A stretch of 42,564 nucleotides of DNA from an uncultured Oscillibacter sp. Lineage in GTDB: Bacteria > Bacillota > Clostridia > Oscillospirales > Oscillospiraceae. Location of the stretch: positions 1 through 42,564 of the forward strand of contig CANPTW010000022.1 of NCBI GenBank assembly GCA_947577075.1, written 5' to 3'. This document shows, in pieces, positions 32,251-41,858 of the stretch; the stretch's first letter is position 1; each line of letters starts with the position of its first letter. The translations under genes and the position numbers were made by a program. The notes beneath the pieces are model-generated. The model saw only the letters and a list, made by a program, of their open reading frames with translations. It had not been told where the DNA came from and made no database searches.

Positions 32251-35200
32251 ATTCCTGGACGGCCAGCTTCAAGTCCTCCACCAGCTCCATGGCGCTTTCC
32301 AGCGCGTCGGCCCCGGGCTTCAGCTTCAGCGTCAGGGCCGGGTCCTCCCCGGCGGCCACGGTGAGCCGCTGGCGGTACTTGTTGAGGCCGCAGACCTTCA
32401 CCACCGCCTCGGGGCGGAAAACCGCCAGCTGAAACCGGAGAACATCCCGTTTCTGGGTGACGTCCGACACTCCCGCTCCCGCCGCCGCCGCCCGGAGCAG
32501 GGCCACATCCAGCAGGGCCAGCACCGGCTTGGGGGCCTCCCCATAGCGGTCCAGCAGCTCGTCCAGCAGGTCCGACGCGTCGTCGTTGGACCGGATGGCC
32601 GCAATGCGGCGGTAGAGGTCCATCCGCTGCTCCGGAGAGGGCACATAGCGCTCCGGGATGTTGGCGTTGACGGTCAGGTCGGCGGAGCATTCCGTTTCGA
32701 TCCGCCTCTCCTCTCCCCGCTCCTCCAGGACGGCCTCCTCCAAAAGCTTTAAATAGAGATCATAGCCCACGCTCAAAAGATATCCGGACTGCTCCGGACC
32801 CAGGAGGTTCCCCGCCCCCCGGATTTCCAGGTCCCGCATGGCGATGCGGAAGCCGGAGCCGAACTCCACGTACTCCCGTATGGCCGAGAGGCGCTTGGCG
32901 GCAACTTCCTGGAGGACCTTCCCCTTCCGGAAGGTCAGGTAGGCGTAGGCCCGCCGGGCGCTTCGCCCAATGCGGCCCCGGATCTGGTGGAGCTGGGCCA
33001 GGCCCATTTTGTCCGCGTCCTCAATGATCAGGGTGTTGACATTGGAGATATCAATTCCCGTCTCGATGATGGTGGTGCACACCAGCACGTCCGCCTCCCC
33101 GTCCACCATGGCCCGCATGACGGAGGACAGCTCCTGTTCGGACATCTTGCCATGTCCGGTGACCACATGGACCTCCGGCCCCAGCATCTTCTGGATGCGG
33201 GAGGCGGTGAGGTCGATGCTCTCCACCCGGTTGTGAAGGTAATAAATCTGCCCGCCCCGGCTGAGCTCCTTCCGCATGGCGTCCTCCAGGATGGCCCAGT
33301 CGTGCTCCAGCACATAGGTCTGAACCGGCTGGCGGTCCGCCGGGGGCTCCTCGATGGTGGACATGTCCCGCAGGCCCGACAGGGCCATGTTCAGCGTCCG
33401 GGGAATGGGCGTGGCGGAGAGGGTCAGCACGTCCACCTGGCGGCTCATCTCCTTCAGGCGCTCCTTGTGGCTGACGCCGAAGCGCTGCTCCTCGTCGATG
33501 ATAAGAAGGCCCAGGTCCTTGAACTCCATGCCCTTTTGCAGCAGCTTGTGGGTGCCGATGAGGAGGTCCACCCGGCCCCCCTTCGCCGCCTCCAGAATGC
33601 GCTTCTGGTCCTTGGGGGGCGTGAAGCGGGAGAGGACCTCAATCTTCACCGGGAAGTCCCGGAAGCGGCCCAGAGCCGTGGCGTAGTGCTGCTGGGCCAG
33701 GACGGTGGTGGGCACCAGGATGGCGGCCTGCTTCCCGTCCAGCACGCACTTCATCACCGCCCGGAGGGCCACCTCCGTCTTGCCGTAGCCCACGTCGCCG
33801 CAGAGGAGGCGGTCCATGGGCCTGGGGCGCTCCATGTCCCGCTTGATCTCCGCCACCGCCCGGAGCTGGTCGTCGGTCTCCGCGTAGGGGAACGCCTCCT
33901 CAAATTCCCGCTGCCAGGGGGAATCCGGGGAAAAGGCATAGCCGGGGCGGCGCTGCCGCTCGGCATAGAGCTTCGTCAGCCCCTTGGCCAGGTCCTTGAC
34001 GGCCTTTTTGGCCCGGGTCTTCTGCTTGGCCCACTCCGTGCCCCCCAGCTTGTTCAGCTTCTGGCGGCTCTCTCCGTCCTCCCCGCCGCCGATATACTTG
34101 CTCACCAGGTCCAGCGCCGTGGCGGGGACGTAGAGGCAGTCCCCCCCGGCGTAGTCAATTTTGATATAATCCTTCTCCACGCCGTCCACCGGCATCCGCT
34201 GAATGCCCGCAAAGCGGCCCACGCCGTGGTGGGTGTGGACCACCAGATCGCCGGGCTTCAAATCGGTATAGGACTGAATCTTCTGCCGGTTGGAGTCCTT
34301 TTTCTGCCGGACCCGCTTCCGGACCGGGGCCGTCAGCTGGCCCTCGGTCAGCACCGCCAGCTTCAGCGCGGGCCACTCGCATCCGGCGGAGAGGGCCCCC
34401 ACCGCAATCCGAATCTCCCCGGGAGCCGGCATGGCGGTTCCCTTCGCATCCAAAGCGGCGGGAATCCCCCGCTCCGCAAGAAGGCTGTGGAGGTTTTTCG
34501 CCCGGGTCTCCCCGCCGCAGAGGAGAAGCACGGCGCTGCCGCCCGTCCGGTACTGCTCCAGGTCGGAAACGGCGGTTTCCAGGCTGCCGCCGTAAGAGCT
34601 GAGCTGCCGGGCGTTGACGCTGAGCAGACCCCGGGGGGGGAAGGGATAGCGGGAGGTGGGCAGGGCGTTCGCCATGACGACGGGGAACGCCTCCAGGGCG
34701 GCGTAGAGCTCCTCGGCGGAGAGGAGCAGCTTGGCATAATCCCCCGCCAGAATTCCCGCCTCCATCAGGGCCTCCAGGTCCTGCCGGTTCTGGAGCAGGG
34801 CGCCCTTCACCCGCTCGTCCACCCGCCCTGCCTCGCAGAGGAACACCACGGCGTCCGCAGGCAGGTAATGCACGCCGGCGGCAGCCTTGGGGTAAACGGC
34901 GGCCAGATAGCGGTCCAGGCCCTCGGGAAGGGAGCCGCCTTTCAGCCGCTCTCCGTCCTCCCGAAGGCGGGCGGCGGCGGCAGAGCCGGGATCCCTTTTC
35001 TCCAGCTTCCCCGCCAGGGCCAGCAGCTTCCCGCTCAGCCCCTCCAGCCCCCCCTCCGCCAGCCGGGGCAGCACCTCGGCGGCGGGAAGCAGCAGCGCGG
35101 CGTCCACATTCACCGTCCGCCGCTGGGTGCCCGGATCGAAGAAGCCCATGGAGTCGATCTCATCGTCAAAGAACTCGCAGCGGACCGGCTGGTCCATCAG

Positions 35201-35755
35201 GGGCGAAAACACGTCCAGAATGCCGCCCCGGAGGGCAAACTGCCCCACGCCCTCCACCTGCTGGCAGCGGGCGTATCCGGCGGCGAGGAGCCGGTCCGAA
35301 AGCTCCTTCAGGTCCTTCCGCTCCCCCACCCGCAGGGTGAGGGCCAGGTCCTTCAGCAGCTCGGGGGGCAGCGTCCGGGCCATCAGCGCGTCGGCGGTGG
35401 CCACCACCGCCCGGGGCGTCCCCCGGGCCATGGCATACAGCGCCGCAAGCCGGCCCCGCTCCCAGTCCCGGGAGGCCACCGCCCCCGGGCGGAGCTGCCA
35501 CTCCCGGGCGAACAGCGTCACCGGCGGAAGGCCCGTCAGGGCCTCCAGATCCCCGGCCAGCTGGCGGGCCTCCCCCTCGTCGCCGCAGAGGAATACCGCC
35601 GGACGGCCCGCCGCCTGGGCGGCCGCCGCCCCCAGGCAGGCCCGCTGCACCGGCTGCAGGCCCGTTACCGCCACGGGGCAGCCGCCCCCCTCTATGCGGC
35701 GGAGAAGCTCCCCCGCCTCGGGAAGGGTCATCAGTTTTTCCAACAAATGCTTCAT
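32249..35755 (-). CDS. mfd: Transcription-repair coupling factor
   Basis: The 1168-residue protein has the full Mfd architecture. The N-terminal UvrB-like region covers about 1-460. The RNA-polymerase-interacting CarD-like domain near 495-560 has DLKPGDLVVHTHHGVGRFAG. The RecG-like translocase has LLCGDVGYGKTEVALRA (Walker A) near 652, IIDEEQRFGV near 755 and LSATPIPRTLNMALSG. The second RecA lobe has GHGKMSEQEL and QIRGRIGRSARRAYAYL, and a C-terminal TRCF domain ends the protein. Mfd removes RNA polymerase stalled at lesions and recruits UvrA. The start lies 17 bases after the pth stop, giving the classic pth-mfd order. Confidence 0.97.
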   Translation of the reverse strand: MKHLLEKLMTLPEAGELLRRIEGGGCPVAVTGLQPVQRACLGAAAAQAAGRPAVFLCGDEGEARQLAGDLEALTGLPPVTLFAREWQLRPGAVASRDWERGRLAALYAMARGTPRAVVATADALMARTLPPELLKDLALTLRVGERKDLKELSDRLLAAGYARCQQVEGVGQFALRGGILDVFSPLMDQPVRCEFFDDEIDSMGFFDPGTQRRTVNVDAALLLPAAEVLPRLAEGGLEGLSGKLLALAGKLEKRDPGSAAAARLREDGERLKGGSLPEGLDRYLAAVYPKAAAGVHYLPADAVVFLCEAGRVDERVKGALLQNRQDLEALMEAGILAGDYAKLLLSAEELYAALEAFPVVMANALPTSRYPFPPRGLLSVNARQLSSYGGSLETAVSDLEQYRTGGSAVLLLCGGETRAKNLHSLLAERGIPAALDAKGTAMPAPGEIRIAVGALSAGCEWPALKLAVLTEGQLTAPVRKRVRQKKDSNRQKIQSYTDLKPGDLVVHTHHGVGRFAGIQRMPVDGVEKDYIKIDYAGGDCLYVPATALDLVSKYIGGGEDGESRQKLNKLGGTEWAKQKTRAKKAVKDLAKGLTKLYAERQRRPGYAFSPDSPWQREFEEAFPYAETDDQLRAVAEIKRDMERPRPMDRLLCGDVGYGKTEVALRAVMKCVLDGKQAAILVPTTVLAQQHYATALGRFRDFPVKIEVLSRFTPPKDQKRILEAAKGGRVDLLIGTHKLLQKGMEFKDLGLLIIDEEQRFGVSHKERLKEMSRQVDVLTLSATPIPRTLNMALSGLRDMSTIEEPPADRQPVQTYVLEHDWAILEDAMRKELSRGGQIYYLHNRVESIDLTASRIQKMLGPEVHVVTGHGKMSEQELSSVMRAMVDGEADVLVCTTIIETGIDISNVNTLIIEDADKMGLAQLHQIRGRIGRSARRAYAYLTFRKGKVLQEVAAKRLSAIREYVEFGSGFRIAMRDLEIRGAGNLLGPEQSGYLLSVGYDLYLKLLEEAVLEERGEERRIETECSADLTVNANIPERYVPSPEQRMDLYRRIAAIRSNDDASDLLDELLDRYGEAPKPVLALLDVALLRAAAAGAGVSDVTQKRDVLRFQLAVFRPEAVVKVCGLNKYRQRLTVAAGEDPALTLKLKPGADALESAMELVEDLKLAVQE

Positions 35756-35772
35756 GGCAAATCCCTTTGGAG

Positions 35773-36363
35773 TCAGTTAAAATCATTCATGGCCTTCTGG
35801 CAGCCGTGCTCGATGACGCACGCCGCCGCCTCGACGGCCCGCCCGAAAACCTCCAGCAGCGCCTCCCGCTCCTTTTGGGAGGGGACGCCGATCACCCACT
35901 CGATCATGTCCCCCTCCTCCCCGGGGGCCCCGGCGCCGATCTTGATCCGGGGAAAGTCCTGGGTCCCCAGGTGGGCGATGATATTCTTGATCCCGTTGTG
36001 CCCCCCGGCGGAGCCGCTGGGCCGGACCCGCAGCTTCCCCACGGGGAGGGACACGTCGTCGTAAATCACCAGCACGCGGTCCGGCGGTATTTTATAGAAC
36101 TGCGCCGCCTCCCGCACCGCTTCGCCGGAGAGGTTCATATAGGTCTGGGGCTTCATCACCAGGCACCGGGCCCCGGCGAACTCCATCAGATTATATGCGG
36201 ATTTGAACTTCACCTTGTTCAGCTTTACGCCCTCCTGCTCCGCCAGCAGCTCCACGGTGCGAAAGCCGATGTTGTGCCGGGTGTTTTCATACTTCCGGCC
36301 GGGATTCCCCAGCCCCGCGATCAGCCACTCCACAGAGGAGGAGCCCTTGTTTCCAATCAGCAT
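35773..36363 (-). CDS. pth: Peptidyl-tRNA hydrolase
   Basis: The 196-residue protein releases tRNA from prematurely dropped peptidyl-tRNA. The motifs are complete: WLIAGLGNPGRKYENTRHNIG with catalytic His30, KPQTYMNLSGEAV with the substrate-binding Asn, VIYDDVSLPVGKLR with the conserved Asp, and SAGGHNGIKNIIAHLG. The start at 36363 has GAAAGGG upstream and adds about ten residues before the conserved core. It is followed by mfd 17 bases later. Confidence 0.96.
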   Translation of the reverse strand: MLIGNKGSSSVEWLIAGLGNPGRKYENTRHNIGFRTVELLAEQEGVKLNKVKFKSAYNLMEFAGARCLVMKPQTYMNLSGEAVREAAQFYKIPPDRVLVIYDDVSLPVGKLRVRPSGSAGGHNGIKNIIAHLGTQDFPRIKIGAGAPGEEGDMIEWVIGVPSQKEREALLEVFGRAVEAAACVIEHGCQKAMNDFN

Positions 36364-36422
36364 GATCCCTTTCGCCTTTCTCCAACAAACTCAAAATTCG
36401 TCTCTTCCGGACAACCCACTTG

Positions 36423-36447
36423 GGCGGGGAAGTGAAACTTCCCCGCC
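36423..36447. other. Perfect 11-bp hairpin between prs and pth
   Basis: The arms ggcggggaagt (36423-36433) and acttccccgcc (36437-36447) pair perfectly around a 3-nt loop. No T-run follows on the minus strand, the direction of prs and pth, so it is not a clear terminator. It may be an mRNA processing or stability element between the two genes. Confidence 0.5.
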
Positions 36448-36535
36448 TTGTATGTCTTTGATCCTGTTCCGCAGCTTCCCCCGCCATCCGCCCCACGCCG
36501 GGGCGGGAGGCAGGCTCTTATGGATGGTCCCCGCC

Positions 36536-37492
36536 TCAGCGGAAGAGCTTGGAGATGGAAACCTCCTGATAAATCCGCTCAATGGCCTCGCAGAACATGG
36601 GGGCCACGGACAGGTACTTGATCTTGTCGCTCAGGCCGGACTTGATGGCCGGAATGGTATCCAGCAGGGCCAGCTCCTGAATGGGGCTGGCATTGATCCG
36701 GTCAATGGCCGGGCCGGAGAGCACGCCGTGAGAGGCGCAGGCGTGAACGCTGTGGGCCCCGTTGTCCATAAGGGCCTGGGCGGCGTTGCAGAGGGACCCG
36801 CCGGTGTCCACCAGATCGTCAAAGAGGATGCAGTCCCGGCCCTCTACGTCGCCGATGACATTCATGACCTCGCACTGGTTGGCCCGCTGGCGGCGCTTGT
36901 CCACGATGGCCAGCTGCATGTGCAGCTTCTGGGCGAAGGCCCGGGCCCGGGAGACGGAGCCCACGTCCGGGGACACCACCACCATGTTCTCGCAGCTGCC
37001 GCCGAACTTCTTGGCGTAGTAGTCCACGAAGATGGGGTTCCCCGCCAGGTTGTCCACGGGGATGTCGAAAAAGCCCTGGATCTGGGCGGCGTGGAGGTCC
37101 ATGGTCAGCACCCGGTCCGCTCCGGCGGCGGTGATCATATTGGCCACCAGCTTGGCGGTGATGGGGTCCCGGGCCTTGGCCTTCCGGTCCTGCCGGGCGT
37201 AGCCGTAGTAAGGGATGACGGCGGTGATGCGCCCCGCGGAGGCCCGCTTCAGCGCGTCAATGATGATCAGCAGCTCCATCAGATTGTTGTTGACCGGGCC
37301 GCAGGTGGGCTGGACCACGAAAACGTCGCTGCCCCGGACGGTCTCATACAGGGAGACAAACACCTCGCCGTCGGAGAAGGCGCCAACCTCGGCCTCTCCC
37401 AGCTTCGTGCCCATCTGCGCGCAGATCTCCCTCGCCAGTTTCAGGTTCGCGTTGCCGGAAAACACCTTGATATCTTTCCCGTGTGAAATCAT
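36536..37492 (-). CDS. prs: Ribose-phosphate pyrophosphokinase (PRPP synthase)
   Basis: The protein of 318 residues, counted from the ATG at 37492 (a TTG two codons upstream is also possible), makes PRPP from ribose 5-phosphate and ATP. It feeds nucleotide, His and Trp synthesis. Motifs are AFSDGEVFVSLYETVRGSDV, VIPYYGYARQDRKAKARDPI (flexible catalytic loop), VLTMDLHAAQIQGFFDIPVD and the PRPP-binding loop ILFDDLVDTGGSL. The order prs-pth-mfd on one strand is typical for Firmicutes. A hairpin at 36423-36447 separates it from pth. Confidence 0.96.
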   Translation of the reverse strand: MISHGKDIKVFSGNANLKLAREICAQMGTKLGEAEVGAFSDGEVFVSLYETVRGSDVFVVQPTCGPVNNNLMELLIIIDALKRASAGRITAVIPYYGYARQDRKAKARDPITAKLVANMITAAGADRVLTMDLHAAQIQGFFDIPVDNLAGNPIFVDYYAKKFGGSCENMVVVSPDVGSVSRARAFAQKLHMQLAIVDKRRQRANQCEVMNVIGDVEGRDCILFDDLVDTGGSLCNAAQALMDNGAHSVHACASHGVLSGPAIDRINASPIQELALLDTIPAIKSGLSDKIKYLSVAPMFCEAIERIYQEVSISKLFR

Positions 37493-37657
37493 ATCCAAAA
37501 CGCTCTCTTTCCATGACCGGGCCGCCGGTCATTTTATTTTTTGTCCAATGCCGCACAGCCGCGCATCGGATTTGAAGCCGATCTCCATGCAGCCCCTGCC
37601 GGGCCGCCGGTCCCCGCTCTTTCCCGGGCGGGACCCGGGGAAGCATGGCGCACGCCA

Positions 37658-37766
37658 GGGTCTGTTCCCATAAACCAACTGTGGGGATTTCCGAGGAAAT
37701 GTTTGCCGGATGCAAGGCAAACATTTGCCGGAAAGACGTGTGTTTGGGCTTATGGAAACATGCTCT
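37658..37766. repeat. Dispersed TIR-bearing repeat, copy C
   Basis: It starts agggtctgttcccataaacc and ends gggcttatggaaacatgctc, again with imperfect terminal inverted repeats. It shares the gaaatgtttgccggatgcaa core with copy A and is shorter, lacking the GC-rich insert. An inner hairpin atgtttgcc/ggcaaacat is present. It lies between the GlmU-like gene and prs. Confidence 0.65.
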
Positions 37767-37791
37767 AATCAAGGCAGGATCGCCCTTCCCG

Positions 37792-38292
37792 TCACGCCCG
37801 CCCATTTCCCGCCGGGGCGCTTACGCCCCGCCGCAGCAGCAGCGCTTCGATCTCCGCAACGGTATCCGGGCCGTACACCGGCAGCCAGCCGGAAACCAGC
37901 TCCGCCCCCTGGACGTTGTTGGTCATCCTTTCCCGCCAGGCGTCCGCCAGCTCGCGGCCCGCCGCGGCATAGGCAAAGCCCGGTCCGGCCTCCGCCATGG
38001 GAAACGCCGCCCTGGGAAGCACCAGCACCGGTTCCTCCGTATCCAGGAAGGCCGCCAGGTCCGCCCACTGCTCCGAAACCGCGGCATCCGGCGGCAGAAG
38101 GGTCCGCGCCTCCTCCGCAAAGCGGGGGCCGCACACAGCGAAAAACCGCTGAACACCGTCAGCCCGCAATTGATTCCCCACCCAAGTCAGAATGGGGCAA
38201 GACAGCACAGCTTCCAGCATCAGCGGTTTGACGCCCTCCGGGAGGGCGGCGTCCTCTTCAAAAATAAAAACGGCCCGCTTCAAGCGACTCAT
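37792..38292 (-). CDS. Degenerate GlmU-like (nucleotidyltransferase-fold) protein, truncated
   Basis: The 166-residue protein starts at ATG 38292 behind AAAGGAGG. It lies upstream of prs on the same strand, the place where Bacillus-type genomes carry glmU. Its N-terminus (RAVFIFEEDAALPEGVKPLML, then PILTWVGNQLRADGVQRFFAVCG) follows the pattern of sugar-nucleotide pyrophosphorylases. However, the LxxGxGTxM nucleotide-binding loop is absent, and nothing after about residue 150 corresponds to the remaining pyrophosphorylase domain or the acetyltransferase. Either it is a diverged regulator or a relic. Relationship to GlmU is inferred from position and fold-like pattern only. Confidence 0.7.
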   Translation of the reverse strand: MSRLKRAVFIFEEDAALPEGVKPLMLEAVLSCPILTWVGNQLRADGVQRFFAVCGPRFAEEARTLLPPDAAVSEQWADLAAFLDTEEPVLVLPRAAFPMAEAGPGFAYAAAGRELADAWRERMTNNVQGAELVSGWLPVYGPDTVAEIEALLLRRGVSAPAGNGRA

Positions 38293-38333
38293 ACCTTCCC
38301 CCTCCTTTGCACATTTTTACTAAACGCATTTTC

Positions 38334-38342
38334 ATTATATCA
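38334..38342 (-). promoter_or_regulatory. Extended -10 promoter of the GlmU-like gene
   Basis: On the minus strand TGATATAAT (perfect TATAAT with the TGn extension) lies about 40 bases before the ATG at 38292. No good -35 is present, as expected for an extended -10 promoter. Confidence 0.5.
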
Positions 38343-38347
38343 AACTT

Positions 38348-38375
38348 TTGGGGAAAAGCTAGTGGTTTTCCCCAA
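38348..38375. promoter_or_regulatory. Perfect 10-bp dyad over the -35 region
   Basis: ttggggaaaa (38348-38357) and ttttccccaa (38366-38375) are perfect inverted repeats with an 8-bp centre. They cover the place where the -35 of the GlmU-like gene promoter would be, so a repressor or activator operator is plausible. Confidence 0.35.
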
Positions 38376-38682
38376 TTTGTTTCTAGAATTTTTTCCAAAT
38401 CTTTTTACGTTTCTTGTCTGTTTTTGTCAGAGCTTATGAAAACGCCGCGGAAAACCCAAGGATCCTGTCATATTTTTCGGCATTTTGCAGAATTTTTTCA
38501 TCCGCCCAGGCCCCGGGTGCCGGTTTCCGCGGGCCTTCCAGGCGCCGCCGCGCGGCCGAAACCCGGCGGCCATCGGGTGCGTTTCTCCCAAAAAGAGGCG
38601 CCTCCGCCACGCCCGAAACCGGCGGGCGCTCCCCCCGGCCGGCAGCATTTTCATAAAAATGCAACTTTTTCTTAGAATGTAG

Positions 38683-38711
38683 TTGAATTTGTTCAGGTAA
38701 TGGATTACAAT
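38683..38711 (+). promoter_or_regulatory. Promoter of trmL (and probably pgk)
   Basis: TTGAAT (38683-38688) and TACAAT (38706-38711) are 17 bp apart. The -10 ends 35 bases before the trmL ATG. No separate strong promoter is seen in the 53 bases between trmL and pgk. Confidence 0.65.
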
Positions 38712-38746
38712 AACACTATTCTAAGAGAAAGCGGAGGCCACGCCCT

Positions 38747-39247
38747 ATGCTGCACATCGTGCTGGTGGAACCGGAAATTCCCCAGAACTGCGGAAACATT
38801 GCCCGCACCTGCGCCGCCACTGGGTCCTCCCTCCACTTGGTGCGTCCTTTGGGCTTCGACATCTCCGACCGGGCGGTGAAGCGGGCCGGGCTGGATTACT
38901 GGCACCTGGTCCGGGTTTTTGACTACGGCGGCCTGGAGGAGCTGTTCCGCCGCCATCCCGAGGCCGCCGAAGACCTCTGGCTCACCACGACCAAGGCGCC
39001 CCGGCCCTATACGGAGGCCCGGTTCACCCCGGACAGCTGGCTCTTCTTCGGCAAGGAGACCGCCGGGCTCCCCCTGTCCTTCCGGGAGCGGTTCCGGGAG
39101 CGCTGCATCCGGCTCCCTATGGTCAGCGAGGCCCGGAGCCTGAACCTGAGCAACACCGCGGCGGTCTGCGTCTACGAGGCCCTGCGGCAGACCGGGTTCC
39201 CCGGCCTGCTGGGCGCGGGCGAAATGGCCCCGCTTGATCCCGTTTAA
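38747..39247 (+). CDS. trmL: tRNA (cytidine/uridine-34-2'-O)-methyltransferase
   Basis: The 166-residue SPOUT-fold enzyme methylates the wobble ribose of tRNA-Leu isoacceptors. It is the normal family length and has the knot motifs in order: [20 protein letters not shown] near the N-terminus, [19 protein letters not shown], and [20 protein letters not shown] with CVYEALRQ at the C-terminal knot. The start is the first ATG after the promoter, behind a weak GGAGG. pgk begins 53 bases after the stop. Confidence 0.94.
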   Translation: MLHIVLVEPEIPQNCGNIARTCAATGSSLHLVRPLGFDISDRAVKRAGLDYWHLVRVFDYGGLEELFRRHPEAAEDLWLTTTKAPRPYTEARFTPDSWLFFGKETAGLPLSFRERFRERCIRLPMVSEARSLNLSNTAAVCVYEALRQTGFPGLLGAGEMAPLDPV

Positions 39248-39300
39248 CCCGGCGCGCCTGCGCCGTAAATAAAATACTAACTTTTTGGAGGAGTTCCGAC

Positions 39301-40569
39301 ATGAATTACAACAAGAAGACCGTCAAGGACCTTGATGTCTCCGGGAAGAAAGTCCTGCTGCGCTGCGACTTCAACGTCCCCCAGGACAAGGAAACCGGCG
39401 CGATTACCAGTGACAAGCGCATTGTCGCCGCCCTGCCCACCATCCGGTATCTGCTGGAACAGGGCGCCGCCGTCATCGCCTGCTCCCACCTGGGCAAGCC
39501 GGAGGCCAGCTTTGACAAGTGGGTCAAGAAGCAGACCGAGAAGGGCAAGGACCCCGCCTCCCTCACCGAGGAGAAGTGGAAGAAATCCCTGGCGAAACTG
39601 AGCCTGGCTCCCGTGGCCAAGCGCCTGGGCGAGCTGCTGGGCAAGGACGTCGTCATGGCCGCCGACGTGGTGGGCGAGGACGCCAGGGCCAAGGCCGCCG
39701 CCCTGAAGCCCGGCGAGATCCTGCTGCTGGAGAACACCCGCTTTGAAAAGGGCGAGACAAAAAACGATCCGGAGCTGGCCAAGGCCATGGCCTCCATGGC
39801 GGAGGTCTACGTGTCCGACGCCTTCGGCGCGGTGCACCGGGCCCACGCCTCCACCGCGGGCGTGGCCGACTATCTGCCCGCCGTCTCCGGCTTCCTGATC
39901 CAGAAGGAGCTGGACTTCATCGGCGGCGCCCTGGCCAATCCCAAGCGGCCCCTGGTGGCCATCCTGGGCGGGTCCAAGGTGTCCTCCAAGATCGGCGTCA
40001 TCAACAACCTGCTGGAAATTGCCGACACCATCATCATCGGAGGCGGCATGTCCTACACCTTCTCCGCCGCCCAGGGGGGCAAGGTGGGCGACAGCCTTCT
40101 GGAGGCCGACTGGCTGGATTACTCCAAGGAGATGATCGCCAAGGCCCAGGCCAAGGGCGTGAAGTTCCTTTTGCCCGTGGACACGGTCTGCGGGGACGGC
40201 TTCGCTCCCGACGCCAAGAGCCAGGTGGTGAAGGCCGGCGAGATTCCCGACGGCTGGCAGGGCCTGGACATCGGTCCCGAGACCGTGAAGCTTTACTGCG
40301 CCGCCGTGGCCGACGCGGGCACCGTGATCTGGAACGGCCCCATGGGCGTGTTTGAGTTCCCCGCCTTCGCCAAGGGCACCGAGGCCATGGCCGAAGCCCT
40401 GAGCAAAACCTCCGCCATTACGGTCATCGGCGGCGGCGACAGCGCGGCGGCGGTGGAGCAGCTGGGCTATGCCGACAAGATGAGCCACATCTCCACCGGC
40501 GGCGGCGCTTCCCTGGAGTTCTTGGAGGGGAAGGAGCTTCCCGGCGTGGCCTGCCTTCTGGACGCCTGA
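39301..40569 (+). CDS. pgk: Phosphoglycerate kinase
   Basis: The 422-residue enzyme interconverts 1,3-bisphosphoglycerate plus ADP and 3-phosphoglycerate plus ATP. It shows [18 protein letters not shown], the HLG motif in [63 protein letters not shown] and the C-terminal hinge [17 protein letters not shown], followed by [19 protein letters not shown]. All catalytic segments are intact. The start follows GGAGGAG. It is the first of three glycolysis genes (pgk, tpiA, gpmI) on the plus strand. Confidence 0.97.
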   Translation: MNYNKKTVKDLDVSGKKVLLRCDFNVPQDKETGAITSDKRIVAALPTIRYLLEQGAAVIACSHLGKPEASFDKWVKKQTEKGKDPASLTEEKWKKSLAKLSLAPVAKRLGELLGKDVVMAADVVGEDARAKAAALKPGEILLLENTRFEKGETKNDPELAKAMASMAEVYVSDAFGAVHRAHASTAGVADYLPAVSGFLIQKELDFIGGALANPKRPLVAILGGSKVSSKIGVINNLLEIADTIIIGGGMSYTFSAAQGGKVGDSLLEADWLDYSKEMIAKAQAKGVKFLLPVDTVCGDGFAPDAKSQVVKAGEIPDGWQGLDIGPETVKLYCAAVADAGTVIWNGPMGVFEFPAFAKGTEAMAEALSKTSAITVIGGGDSAAAVEQLGYADKMSHISTGGGASLEFLEGKELPGVACLLDA

Positions 40570-40703
40570 GCTTCTCCCCTTCCCTCCGGCAACCCCCCGG
40601 CGGAAACCGGGCCGAAGGCGGGAAGAAGCGGAGCGCCGGGCCGCCCAGCGGTAAATCCGGGCCCTCTTCCGGGGAAAAAGTTCGGGAAAAGTCCTCCGCA
40701 CCC

Positions 40704-40734
40704 TTGACATTTCCCCCTGTTTCCGCTATATAAT
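40704..40734 (+). promoter_or_regulatory. Strong promoter of tpiA
   Basis: A perfect TTGACA (40704-40709) precedes TATATAAT (40727-40734): TATATA at 17 bp or TATAAT at 19 bp spacing. It lies about 80 bases before the tpiA start, so tpiA can be expressed separately from pgk. Confidence 0.75.
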
Positions 40735-40813
40735 AATTGATTGTTGCTTTCGCACTCCCGCGGGCCTCTGCCCGCCATCACGAAAACATAAATAAAAAGG
40801 AGTTTTGAAGATC

Positions 40814-41587
<774 letters not shown>

Positions 41588-41858
41588 CGCGCCTGTGCGC
41601 GTTGCAGGGGGGACTTTGTCCCCCCTTGAGAATCCCCCCTCCGGCGGCATCGGCCGCCGGGGCCGGGGAATTTTCGCGAGACGCGTGCCGTCACGAAAAT
41701 GATGGAAATTCTTTTCCGCCCGAGGCGGAAAAACGGGAACCCGCGGTTCCCCGGTTCCCCTCCCTGCCCGAATCCTGAATGCGCGCGCACTCAGAATCCG
41801 GGGGAGGAAATTCCTTGTTGGGCCCTATGTCTGGCTTGATGGGGGAAGGAGATTTTTT
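41588..41858. other. Hairpin-rich tpiA-gpmI spacer
   Basis: The 271-bp spacer has no convincing gene. It contains a 9-bp stem-loop (41606-41626: a, six G, ac, loop ttt, gt, six C, t), a dyad around attttcg...cgaaaat near 41670-41700, ttccgcc cga ggcggaa near 41720, and GC palindromes after that. None is followed by a clean T-run, so readthrough from tpiA to gpmI is likely. The gpmI Shine-Dalgarno (GAAGGAGA) ends the spacer. Confidence 0.5.

Larger units (their letters stand above)
38293..38746. other. Divergent intergenic region with two promoters and a dyad
   Basis: This 454-bp gap holds the minus-strand promoter near 38334-38342, a perfect dyad at 38348-38375 and the plus-strand promoter at 38683-38711. 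The centre (38400-38660) is AT-rich at its left end and GC-rich at its right, and shows no convincing gene on either strand. Confidence 0.6.

Noticed and set aside
32987-36064. 1025-codon plus-strand frame opposite mfd and pth
   Set aside because: mfd and pth are unmistakable on the minus strand, and this frame has no motif or start signal.
37496-37498. TTG start for prs
   Set aside because: The ATG two codons later is better spaced from the purine-rich site; the difference does not affect the call.
39277-40710. 477-codon minus-strand frame opposite pgk
   Set aside because: It is antisense to an intact pgk with all catalytic motifs.
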